Position numbers and translations under genes: made by a program
The notes under the pieces: model-generated
Told to the model about the DNA's origin: nothing
Database searches by the model: none
Seen by the model: the letters and a program-made list of their open reading frames with translations, nothing else
Shown: positions 18,966 to 26,555 of the stretch, piece by piece
Numbering within the stretch: the first letter of the stretch is position 1
Layout of the letters: every line of letters begins with the position of its first letter
Assembly: GCF_000878195.1 (NCBI RefSeq)
Contig: NZ_JXST01000003.1
Coordinates: 151,826 to 215,825 of the forward strand
DNA length: 64,000 nt
DNA from: Mycolicibacterium llatzerense
GTDB lineage: Bacteria > Actinomycetota > Actinomycetes > Mycobacteriales > Mycobacteriaceae
Direction: 5' to 3'

Positions 18966-19993
18966 GCGAAGAGATGCAGCAGCCTGCCGTCAGCCTTCTG
19001 GATGTCTCGACCTATCTCCCGGGCGAGCCGATCGGTGCCGACTACTACGCGCAATTCGCCGGTTCCGACGACCTGCGGGACAACCTGATGTTCCGGGCGC
19101 CGAAGTTCCGGCACCACGTGGCGCCCGACGAGACCGCCATCGACATGGTCGAGCGCGCCGCCGCGGGCATCGTGGACCGGCACGGGTCTGATGTCCTGGC
19201 CAATGTCGACGTGCTGATCACCCACACCCAGCTGCCCGACATGCCGTTCTACGGCGGTGGTGGCGGTATGGCGAATCGTCTTGGTATGAAACCGAACTGG
19301 GTGATCGACCTGCACAACGGTGGGTGTGCGGCCTTCATCCTGGGCCTGAAGCTGGCCCGGCAGTTGCTCGCGTCCGGCGAGGGACGCACGGCGCTGGTGG
19401 CGGTGGCGCAGAACGCGGCGGGTCAGGTCTTCGACCAGGCCACCATCCGGCCCAAGGCGCAGGCGTCCGTGCCCGGTGACGGTGCTGCAGTGGGACTGGT
19501 TGCGCTGTCGGATGTTTCGCCGATCCTCGACGTCGAATGCCGCACCTACGGCGAGTACGCCGGTGACATGACCATGGCCGTCGATCCGCCGCGCAAATGG
19601 TGGCAGGCGGGGCCGGGGGAGGGCTGCATCGGCTTCACCGAAAGCAAGATCACCAAGGTGCTGGCCCGCGGAAACCGTCAGGTTCCTGAGGTCGCATATG
19701 CGGTGTGCGACCGGATCGGGCTGGCGCCCAAGGACATCGGCCTATTGGTCACCAACCAGCCGAACCGGGTGTTCCTGCGGAACTGGCGTGAGGCGCTGGA
19801 GCTGCCCGCCGAGCGGCACCGGGACACGTTTGAAGAGTGCGGCAACCTGTTCGCCGCGGGCGTGCCGATCAACCTGGACCGGGCGATCGATGACGGACAG
19901 GTCAAGAAGGGCGACATCGTGATGATGGCGGCCTTCGCACACGCTGGTGACTTCGCCGGCGCGGCCGCGGTGCGGTGGGGCGGACAGCGATGA
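18962..19993 (+). CDS. 3-oxoacyl-ACP synthase III-like enzyme with altered catalytic triad
   Basis: A 343-residue thiolase-fold protein of the FabH/KAS III type. The nucleophile is Cys122 (DLHNGGCAAF) and the C-terminal GN-x-x-AAGVP gives Asn295, but the usual histidine in the [PH]QANxR motif is Asn265 (LLVTNQPNRV), so the triad reads Cys-Asn-Asn instead of Cys-His-Asn. Such divergent KAS III enzymes often act as acyltransferases or condense unusual substrates in secondary metabolism rather than start fatty-acid synthesis. It overlaps both neighbours by four bases, so it is strictly coupled to the SRPBCC and aminotransferase genes. Confidence 0.8.
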   Translation: MSEEMQQPAVSLLDVSTYLPGEPIGADYYAQFAGSDDLRDNLMFRAPKFRHHVAPDETAIDMVERAAAGIVDRHGSDVLANVDVLITHTQLPDMPFYGGGGGMANRLGMKPNWVIDLHNGGCAAFILGLKLARQLLASGEGRTALVAVAQNAAGQVFDQATIRPKAQASVPGDGAAVGLVALSDVSPILDVECRTYGEYAGDMTMAVDPPRKWWQAGPGEGCIGFTESKITKVLARGNRQVPEVAYAVCDRIGLAPKDIGLLVTNQPNRVFLRNWREALELPAERHRDTFEECGNLFAAGVPINLDRAIDDGQVKKGDIVMMAAFAHAGDFAGAAAVRWGGQR

Positions 19994-21033
19994 CGCCCAC
20001 CTGCGCGTTGACCGACGCGGTCGATTCGCTGCCCGCCGCAGTCGACCCGTTGGCATTGTCGCTCAACGAGAATCCGTTCCCGCCGCTGCCTGGGGTGCGC
20101 GCCGCGCTGACCGCGTCGATCGAGGTGGTGAACCGGTACCCGGAATTCCTGCCACAGCGGTTGCGATCGCTGATCGCCGGGCGCGTCGGCGTCGCCGACG
20201 AACAGGTGGTGGTCGGCGCCGGTGCCACGGGCGTGATCATGCAGGTGCTGCAGGCCGTCACCAAACCCGGTGACGTGATGGTGACGGCAACGCCGACGTT
20301 CGACGGCTACCCGATCTTCGCGCAGATGGCGCGATTGCGGTCGGTGACGGTGCCGCTGGACCGGCATGGGCACCACGATCTCGATGCCATGGCAGACGCT
20401 GCGGCACGGGCGCGGGTCGTGGTGGTGTGCCGGCCACACAACCCGACCGGGACCGTCGAGTCGCCCGCTGACCTGTACCGGTTCCTGGATCGAGTGCCGT
20501 CCGGCACGGTGGTTCTGCTGGACGAGGCGTATGTGGAGTTCCTGGCGCCTGACTTGTGCCTGAACATCCCCTCGCTAGTGGAGCGTTACCCCAATTTGGT
20601 TGTGGTACGCACCTTTTCGAAGGCCTACGGGCTGGCCGGGCTGCGCATCGGCTACGGCGTGTGTGCCCCGCCGCTGGCCCGTCAGCTGTGGGGCATGCAG
20701 CTGCCGTTCGGCATCGGCATCACCGGGTTGGTGGCGGTCGCCGCGTCCTACGACGCGGAAGATCAACTGCAGCAACGTATCCAGATGATCTCCGCCGAAG
20801 GGGCATTTCTGCGGGCGCGGTTGCGGTCGATGGGGGTGTACTGCACGGACAGCCACGCCAACTTCGTCTACCTGCCGAGTGGGGCGCGGGCCTGGACCTT
20901 CGGCGATGACGGCCCGCGCGTGCGCAGCTACGCCGATGGCGGCGTGCGGATCACTGTCGGGGACCGCAGGTCGTCGCGCGCGGTGCTCGCGGCCATCCGT
21001 AAAGCAGTGGACGGGACGAGCGTCGGGGGCTGA
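19990..21033 (+). CDS. Fold-type I PLP aminotransferase, HisC/Pat-like
   Basis: A 347-residue class I/II aminotransferase. Hallmarks are the N-terminal LNENPFPPLPGV, the GAGATGVI phosphate-cup region, RPHNPTGTVES, LDEAYVEF, and the PLP lysine in TFSKAYGLAGLRIGY. The sequence resembles histidinol-phosphate or aromatic (Pat) aminotransferases, but its location in an operon with ThDP, SRPBCC and KAS III-like genes argues for amination of a pathway-specific keto intermediate rather than histidine biosynthesis. ATG 19990 (four-base overlap) is preferred over a GTG at 19975. Confidence 0.85.
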   Translation: MTPTCALTDAVDSLPAAVDPLALSLNENPFPPLPGVRAALTASIEVVNRYPEFLPQRLRSLIAGRVGVADEQVVVGAGATGVIMQVLQAVTKPGDVMVTATPTFDGYPIFAQMARLRSVTVPLDRHGHHDLDAMADAAARARVVVVCRPHNPTGTVESPADLYRFLDRVPSGTVVLLDEAYVEFLAPDLCLNIPSLVERYPNLVVVRTFSKAYGLAGLRIGYGVCAPPLARQLWGMQLPFGIGITGLVAVAASYDAEDQLQQRIQMISAEGAFLRARLRSMGVYCTDSHANFVYLPSGARAWTFGDDGPRVRSYADGGVRITVGDRRSSRAVLAAIRKAVDGTSVGG

Positions 21034-21102
21034 CCGCGTCGGATCCGTGGCCAACTGGGCGAGCGCAGCGCCGGCGAGTATGCGGTGCGGTAAGAATGAG
21101 GC

Positions 21103-21591
21103 GTGAGCAGTGACCCCATCGCCCGGGCCCGGGCCAACTGGGAGCGGGCCGGCTGGGGCGACGTCGCCGACGGCATGGTCGCCGTGACGTCCGTGATGCG
21201 CGCCCACCAGATCCTGCTGGCCCGGGTCGAGACCGCGCTGCGGCCGTATGACCTGAGCTTTTCCCGCTATGAACTGCTGCGGCTGCTGGCGTTCAGCGGC
21301 AGCGGCGCACTGCCGATCACCAAGGCGTCGGACCGGCTGCAGGTGCACGTCACCAGCGTCACCCACGCGATCCGGCGGCTGGAAGCCGACGGCCTCGTCG
21401 AGCGGGTGCCGCACCCGACGGACGGCCGGACCACGCTGGTGCAACTGACCGAGGTGGGCCGCTCGACGGTCGAGGACGCCACGGTCACGCTGAACAAGGA
21501 AGTCTTCGCCGACGTCGGAATGTCCGACAGTCAGTCGGAGGCGCTGGTGACAGCCATCGAGACGCTGCGCCGCAACGCCGGAGACTTCTGA
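21103..21591 (+). CDS. MarR-family transcriptional regulator
   Basis: A 162-residue winged-helix regulator. The helix-turn-helix and wing can be read in PITKASDRLQVHVTSVTHAIRRLEADGLVERVPHPTDGRTTLVQLT (positions ~70-115), with the typical DGR at the wing tip. Starts with GTG at 21103, 69 bases after the aminotransferase, on the same strand, so it may control or be cotranscribed with the preceding four-gene operon. Ligand unknown. Confidence 0.88.
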   Translation: MSSDPIARARANWERAGWGDVADGMVAVTSVMRAHQILLARVETALRPYDLSFSRYELLRLLAFSGSGALPITKASDRLQVHVTSVTHAIRRLEADGLVERVPHPTDGRTTLVQLTEVGRSTVEDATVTLNKEVFADVGMSDSQSEALVTAIETLRRNAGDF

Positions 21592-21592
21592 T

Positions 21593-21654
21593 CGCGAGCA
21601 GACACAAAACTGTCGCTTTTGCCACTGAAATCGACAGTTTTATGTCTGCTCGCG
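21593..21654. terminator. Long palindrome between convergent genes (bidirectional terminator/dispersed repeat)
   Basis: Two 23-bp arms (21593-21615 and 21632-21654) pair with a single mismatch around a 16-nt loop. The outer part is CGCGAGCAGACAC and the inner part AAAACTGTCG. It separates the convergent MarR and kinase genes, and its right arm encodes the last residues (REQT) of the kinase. The GAGCAGAC arm recurs at 6633-6688. Confidence 0.75.
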
Positions 21655-22845
21655 CACCGTGGTGAGCGGGATGGTCGCGGTGACGATGGTCCCCGAGCCG
21701 GGCCGCGACCGGATGTTCAGCCGGCCGCCGACGATCTCGGCGCGTTCTGCCATCGACAACAACCCGTAGCCGCCCGTCTCGTCGGCGCCCAGCGGGCGCT
21801 CGAAGGTGTCGAAACCGATGCCGTTGTCGATGATCTCGAGCCGCGCATGTTCGGCGTCGGCCGCGAACTTCAGCAGCGCGTTGCTGGCGTGGGCGTGCTT
21901 CACGACGTTCTGCAGGCACTCCTGGGCGATCCGGTACAACGCCAGCTCGATGTGGTCGGGCAGCCGGACGTCGGCCAGTTCCACGTCGACGTCGAGTTGG
22001 CCGATGGACCGTGCCAGGCTCGCCAGCCCGCCGGCCAGCCCCAGGTCGTCGAGGACCGGTGGGCGCAGGTTCCCGATGGCGGCCCGGGCCTCGCCGAGGG
22101 TCAGATCCACGAGTTCGCGGGCCAACGTCAGCTGCTCGGCCGCGACGGCGGTGTCCGAGCCGACCGCCCGGCTGGCTGCATCGAGCCGGTAGGACAGGGT
22201 CACCAGCCGCTGCGAAATGCCGTCGTGGATATCACCGGCCAGGCGGCGGCGCTCGATCTCCTGGGCTTCGATGACCTGCTCGACGAAATTCTCGTGGGCG
22301 CGCTCGCGGGCCACCAGCTGGCGGTGCAGCCGGGCCTGATGCATGGCCCCGGCGATCAGCCGGCCGATGACCAGCAGCAGCTCCACGTCGCGGGCGCTGA
22401 ACTCCCGGCGTTCGACGGTGTGCACGTTGAGCACGCCGACCAGCCCACCCGGGTCGGTCTCCATCGGCACCGACACCATGGACGCGAAGTCACTGCCGCG
22501 CAGCGATTCGAACGGCCGGTAGCGCGGGTCGGATTCCTTGTCGTGGCTGATCACCACGGGTTCGCGATTGCTGGCCACCCACCCCGAGACGCCTTCGCCC
22601 AGCGGTAGCCGGATCTTGCCGACCTCCTGGTCGAACGGCGGCGTGGCGCCCGTCAGGGTCAGCGACCGTTCGGTGTCGTCGAGCACGTGAACGAAGCAGA
22701 CGTCGGTGCCGGTGGCCGCGGTGATCATCCGGGCGGCCGCCGCGGCCAGCGGCTCGACGCCGGGACCGCTCGAGGCGGCCTGGATCAGTTCGCGCAACAG
22801 GGCCAGTTCGCGGTCGGCGGTCAAAACCTCATTGCGCGGCGTCAT
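21640..22845 (-). CDS. GAF-domain sensor histidine kinase (NarL-type two-component system)
   Basis: A 401-residue soluble kinase: GAF domain (about residues 25-170, with GEGVSGWVASNREPVVI), HisKA_3 dimerisation domain with phospho-acceptor His207 (RRRLAGDIHDGISQRL), and a HATPase domain with LYRIAQECLQNVVKHAHA (N box), DNGIGFD and GGYGLLSMAERA. No membrane segment, so it probably senses a cytoplasmic ligand through the GAF domain. Its ATG overlaps the end of the response-regulator gene by four bases. Signal not known. Confidence 0.92.
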   Translation of the reverse strand: MTPRNEVLTADRELALLRELIQAASSGPGVEPLAAAAARMITAATGTDVCFVHVLDDTERSLTLTGATPPFDQEVGKIRLPLGEGVSGWVASNREPVVISHDKESDPRYRPFESLRGSDFASMVSVPMETDPGGLVGVLNVHTVERREFSARDVELLLVIGRLIAGAMHQARLHRQLVARERAHENFVEQVIEAQEIERRRLAGDIHDGISQRLVTLSYRLDAASRAVGSDTAVAAEQLTLARELVDLTLGEARAAIGNLRPPVLDDLGLAGGLASLARSIGQLDVDVELADVRLPDHIELALYRIAQECLQNVVKHAHASNALLKFAADAEHARLEIIDNGIGFDTFERPLGADETGGYGLLSMAERAEIVGGRLNIRSRPGSGTIVTATIPLTTVREQT

Positions 22846-23519
22846 CGGTAGATGCCCTCCCGCAGCGCGGTGGCCACCGCGCCCGCCCGGTCGCTGACGT
22901 CGAGCTTGCGATAGATCGCGCGCAGGTGACTCTTGACGGTCTCCTCGCCGATCACCAGCCGCGTCGCGATGCCGCGGTTGGACAGGCCGTCGACGACGAA
23001 CGACAGGATCTCGCTTTCGCGCTGGGTGAGGCCCTGCCGGGCACCGGGCCAGAACTCGTCACGCTGCATGCGGGCGGCGGTGTCGGCAGCGCGCGCGGCC
23101 ATGCTCGGGTCGATGGCGGTCGCGCCGCCGTGCACCAGCTCGAGCTGACGGACCAGGTCGTCACTGCTGATGCTCTTGAGCAGATACCCCGACGCGCCGA
23201 CCCGAAGTGCCTGGTACAGGTACTGCTCGTCGTCGTACACCGACAGCATGACCACCTTGCGTTCCGGATCGCGTTCCCGCAGCTCACGGCACAGGTCCAG
23301 GCCGCTGGCGCCCTGCATCCGGACGTCGCACAGCACGATGTCGGGCTGCAGTTCGTCGACCACGGCGGCGGCGCGTTCGGCCCCGACGGCCTGGCCGACC
23401 ACCCGTACCCGGTCGCTGAAAGCGGCCAGCATGGCCTTGAGTCCCTCGATGACCATTTCGTGGTCGTCGACCAGGATCAGCCGAACCGGCGCAGTGTCGG
23501 CTTCGGGTTCAGCCGTCAT
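22842..23519 (-). CDS. NarL/LuxR-family response regulator
   Basis: A 225-residue regulator: receiver domain with acidic pocket (VDDHEM), phospho-acceptor Asp65 (DIVLCDVRM) and the conserved Lys in YLLKSI, then a LuxR-type HTH (LTQRESEILSFVVDGLSNRGIAT and TVKSHLRAIYRKL by segments). It is transcribed ahead of its kinase and overlaps it by four bases, so the two form a cognate pair. The 177-bp gap to the divergent HAD gene should contain the promoter. Confidence 0.93.
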   Translation of the reverse strand: MTAEPEADTAPVRLILVDDHEMVIEGLKAMLAAFSDRVRVVGQAVGAERAAAVVDELQPDIVLCDVRMQGASGLDLCRELRERDPERKVVMLSVYDDEQYLYQALRVGASGYLLKSISSDDLVRQLELVHGGATAIDPSMAARAADTAARMQRDEFWPGARQGLTQRESEILSFVVDGLSNRGIATRLVIGEETVKSHLRAIYRKLDVSDRAGAVATALREGIYR

Positions 23520-23696
23520 GCGCGATCCGCCTGCGGCTTCTCGCTGGTGCTCATGGCATCACCTTAGAGCGGCGATTCGGCGCTGGTCGGCAGGACCGGC
23601 TGTGGACTGCCGGAGAAAGTCCGTCGGCAATCTCGCCCGCCCAATCCCCCATTGGGGGGAGGCCCGGGGTGTGTGACGTAGGACACGCTGGTAGCC

Positions 23697-24467
23697 ATGT
23701 CGGTGAGTTGTGTGGAGCGCACGTTCTGGTGGGATGTGGCGCGCCCGGCCCATGCCGTGATCGATCCGCTGCGTGCGGTGATCTTCGACCTGGACGGTGC
23801 GCTGGCCGATGTCGAGCGCGATGCACACCGGGTGGCGTTCAACGCCGCATTCGCCGCGCACGGGCTGGACATCTCCTGGTCGGTCGCCGAATACGGCCGG
23901 CTGGTCCGCATCGCCGACGAACAGCGTCGCGTCGCCTCGGCACTGCGCCGGCGCGGCTACGGGCGGGTCAGCACCGAGATCGCGGCCCATGTGTACCGCA
24001 CCAAGACCGACCTGTTCGAGGCGTCGGTGCTCGATGGCGACGTGAGCCCGCGCAACGGCCTCGCGGATCTGGCGGCCGGGCTGTTCGGCGCCGGGATCTC
24101 GGTCGCAGTGGTGAGCACCGGTGCGCGCTCGTGGGTGGAGCCGCTGGTCCGGCAGCTGCTGGGCGACGGCATCGCCGAAACCATCGTGACGCCCGAAGAT
24201 CTGCCGCATCCGACCCGTGACCCCGATCTGCACGGCCACGCGTTGTGGGAGCTGGGTCTGGGGCCGGAGAGCGCGCTGGCGGTGGCGGGCGGCGTCCGCG
24301 GTTTCCGCGCGGCACGGGCCGCCAAGCTGGCCACGCTGGTGATCACGACCGGCTATTCGGCCGGCCACGAATTCCCCGGGGCGGCCCAGGTGCGCGCAGA
24401 GTACGACGGTCTGATGGCCGCCGGATGCGAGCGCCTACACAAAAACTGGTGGTCAGCCCAGGGCTGA
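23697..24467 (+). CDS. HAD-superfamily hydrolase, CbbY/PGM-like, with degenerate motifs
   Basis: A 256-residue HAD protein with motif I FDLDGALAD (Asp31, Asp33), a helical cap, and motif II VVSTGAR. The motif III lysine, normally in a KPxPD context, is not evident (the corresponding stretch reads DLPHPTRDPDL), and motif IV reads AGGVRGFRAARAAKL instead of the usual acidic/Ser pair followed by G-x-x-AA. It may have reduced or changed activity. The N-terminal ~25 residues precede the domain. It faces the NarL-type regulator divergently. Confidence 0.75.
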   Translation: MSVSCVERTFWWDVARPAHAVIDPLRAVIFDLDGALADVERDAHRVAFNAAFAAHGLDISWSVAEYGRLVRIADEQRRVASALRRRGYGRVSTEIAAHVYRTKTDLFEASVLDGDVSPRNGLADLAAGLFGAGISVAVVSTGARSWVEPLVRQLLGDGIAETIVTPEDLPHPTRDPDLHGHALWELGLGPESALAVAGGVRGFRAARAAKLATLVITTGYSAGHEFPGAAQVRAEYDGLMAAGCERLHKNWWSAQG

Positions 24468-24476
24468 CCACCAGTT
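24444..24476. terminator. Perfect 15-bp hairpin at the end of the HAD gene
   Basis: AACTGGTGGTCAGCC (24444-24458) and its exact reverse complement (24462-24476) flank a CAG loop. The HAD stop codon is inside the right arm. Works for either direction between convergent genes. Confidence 0.8.
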
Positions 24477-24497
24477 CGTCACAACTTTTCAATTGTC

Positions 24498-24524
24498 GAG
24501 GCGGGGCTTCAGGCCCCGCCTCTT
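24498..24524. terminator. Second hairpin terminator between convergent genes
   Basis: GAGGCGGGGC (24498-24507) pairs with GCCCCGCCTC (24513-24522) over a TTCAG loop, followed by TT. Just beyond the stop of the secreted-protein gene on the opposite strand. Confidence 0.75.
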
Positions 24525-24532
24525 TCAACGGC

Positions 24533-25498
24533 TCAGAACCACGGCAGGCTGATCTTCGGCAGGCCGATCTTCGGGAAGATCCGCGGGTGCGGCGGGAAGC
24601 CGATCTGCGGGTGCGGGATGTCCGGCATGCCGATCTTCGGCGCCTTCGGCAAGCCGATCTCCGGGTGGGGCAGGTCTTCCGGCTTGGGGAGCTTGGGGGC
24701 ACCCAGCTTGGTGAAGTCCGGCATTTCCGGCAGGCCGGCGTTCGGCAGCTTCGGCAGGCCGATACCGGGCAGCTTCGGCGCGGCCAGCGCACCGAGCGAA
24801 CCGATGGCCGGTGCGCCGATGGCCGGCAGGCCGCCGAGGCTGGGGGCAGCCACTGCCGGAGCGGCCATGGCGGGAACCGAGAGTGCCGGCGCGGCGGCGG
24901 CGGAGGAGACCTTCGCGATGTCGCCGACGGCGGACAGCGTGCCGAAGGTGGCGGCGGTCGCGGCCGGAGCCACGGCGGACGCGGCGGTGGGCACCGCCGC
25001 AGCGGGCACCCCGGCAGCAGCGGCGTTCAGCAGCAGGCCACCGAGGCCGGTGACCAGGCCACCCAGGCCGGCGTCGATCACGAGGCTGGGCAGGCTCAGG
25101 CCGGGCAGGCCGAGCGACAGCGGAATCGCGACGGTGGCCTCCGGCGGCTGCATGCTCGACAGGTTGATGGGCGGGAAGCCGCCCAGGCTCCAGTCGTCGC
25201 CCCAGTCCAGGCCGTTGTCGTTGTTGCGCGCCGTCTTGCCGGTCAGACCGCCGCCCGAGCTCGAGGTCGAGCTGGAGACGGTCTTGCTGCTGGCCGTGCC
25301 GAGGTCACCCGAAGGGGTGGTGGCCGACTCGTTGTTCTTGCTGGCCTGCTGGGTCTGCGTCGGCTGCGACGGATCGGTACCCGGGTTGTTCGGGGTCACC
25401 GGACCTGGCGATGCGATGGCGATGCCGGCTCCGAAAAACGCCACAGCAATCGCCGTAGCCGAGGCCGTTGCCCCCTTGGCGGAAAATTTGAAAGTCAT
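24533..25498 (-). CDS. Secreted protein with Pro/Gly-rich repetitive C-terminus
   Basis: A 321-residue predicted exported protein. ATG 25498 gives MTFKFSAKGATASATAIAVAFFGAGIAIASPGPV, a clear signal peptide with an ALA-like cleavage site; the open frame 20 codons further upstream is discarded. After a Ser/Thr/Asn-rich linker (~35-85) comes a hydrophobic Ala/Val/Gly-rich middle region and a C-terminal ~110 residues built of degenerate short repeats such as IGLPKLP, LGAPKLPKPE and IGLPKAPKIG, ending LPKISLPWF. I know no function; the repeat composition suggests a cell-wall or surface-associated structural protein. Confidence 0.7.
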   Translation of the reverse strand: MTFKFSAKGATASATAIAVAFFGAGIAIASPGPVTPNNPGTDPSQPTQTQQASKNNESATTPSGDLGTASSKTVSSSTSSSGGGLTGKTARNNDNGLDWGDDWSLGGFPPINLSSMQPPEATVAIPLSLGLPGLSLPSLVIDAGLGGLVTGLGGLLLNAAAAGVPAAAVPTAASAVAPAATAATFGTLSAVGDIAKVSSAAAAPALSVPAMAAPAVAAPSLGGLPAIGAPAIGSLGALAAPKLPGIGLPKLPNAGLPEMPDFTKLGAPKLPKPEDLPHPEIGLPKAPKIGMPDIPHPQIGFPPHPRIFPKIGLPKISLPWF

Positions 25499-25606
25499 GC
25501 GGCGCGAATCCTCCCTGTGCGACCCACGCATCCTATGCCCTAATGCGCGCGGTGTCACAGTTAACTAACGAACACCACTGTGACGTGCGGTGATGGTGGG
25601 GCGGCG

Positions 25607-26479
25607 TCATTGACGGAGCAGATTGATTACCGCACTGAAGTCAAGATCGGCATGCTCGGCGGCAAACTTTGCGTAGATGTCCGCGGCATGGCTGCCGAGG
25701 GGTGCCGACGACCCCGTCGAGCGCACCGCAGCCATCGCCAGACCCAGGTCCTTGTTCATCAGCGCGGTGGCGAAGCCGGGCTGGAAATCGTTGTTCGCGG
25801 GGGAAGTGGGCACCGGCCCGGGCACCGGACAGTTCACCTGTACGGCCCAGCAGTTGCCGGTCGCCCCGGTGATCACGTCGAACAGCGACTGCTTGTCCAG
25901 GCCGAGGTGCTCGGCGAGCACGAAGGCCTCACCGATGGCGATCTGCTGGACGGCGAGCACCATGTTGTTGCACACCTTGGCGGCCTGGCCCGCGCCGGAC
26001 GCGCCACAGTGGATGATCTTGCCGGCCATGGGCTCGAGGACCGTGCGTCCGCGCTCGACGGCCTCGGGCTCGCCGCCGACCATGAACGCCAGCGTGCCGG
26101 CCGTCGCGCCCTTCACGCCGCCGGACACCGGGGCGTCCAGTTGGGCGAAGCCGTGCTCGAGGGCCAGCCGGTGCACCTCGCGGGCATCGTCGACCGAGAT
26201 GGTGGAGGAGTCGATGAACAGCGTGCCGGGGGCGGCCGCCGGCATGACGTCGGCGTAGCAGCTCTTCACCAGGTCGCCGTTGGGCAGCATGGTGATGACG
26301 ACGTCGGCGCCGGCCACCGCCTCCCGGCCGCTGGCGAAGGTGGTCGCGCCGTGGTCCCGCGCCGCCTGTGCCGCGGCCGGGACCGGGTCGAAGCCGTGCA
26401 CGGTGTGCCCGGCCGCGATCAGGTTCGCCGCCATCGGGCCGCCCATGTGGCCCAGGCCCAGGAATGCAATCGTCGCCAT
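25607..26479 (-). CDS. mmsB: 3-hydroxyisobutyrate dehydrogenase
   Basis: Oxidises 3-hydroxyisobutyrate to methylmalonate semialdehyde with NAD in valine catabolism. The 290-residue product has the Rossmann start IAFLGLGHMGGPMAANL, the substrate segment DAPVSGGVKGATAGTL and the catalytic Lys in AKVCNNMVLA. ATG 26479 has the family N-terminus; a longer frame to 26515 enters a palindrome. It is last in the mmsA-fadE9-mmsB operon, the same order as Rv0753c-Rv0752c-Rv0751c. Confidence 0.93.
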   Translation of the reverse strand: MATIAFLGLGHMGGPMAANLIAAGHTVHGFDPVPAAAQAARDHGATTFASGREAVAGADVVITMLPNGDLVKSCYADVMPAAAPGTLFIDSSTISVDDAREVHRLALEHGFAQLDAPVSGGVKGATAGTLAFMVGGEPEAVERGRTVLEPMAGKIIHCGASGAGQAAKVCNNMVLAVQQIAIGEAFVLAEHLGLDKQSLFDVITGATGNCWAVQVNCPVPGPVPTSPANNDFQPGFATALMNKDLGLAMAAVRSTGSSAPLGSHAADIYAKFAAEHADLDFSAVINLLRQ

Positions 26480-26502
26480 CAGTTCGTCCTCCCTAGTTCT
26501 CC

Positions 26503-26555
26503 GCGATTTATGCACGATTTCCCGCGCTCATCGCGGATTTTCGTGCACAAATCGC
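26503..26555. repeat. Palindromic element between fadE9 and mmsB
   Basis: GCGATTTATGCACGA (26503-26517) pairs with TCGTGCACAAATCGC (26541-26555) with one mismatch, and an inner CCGCG/CGCGG pair extends the stem. It abuts the fadE9 stop codon within the operon and may act as an mRNA-stabilising or attenuating REP-like structure. Confidence 0.65.
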
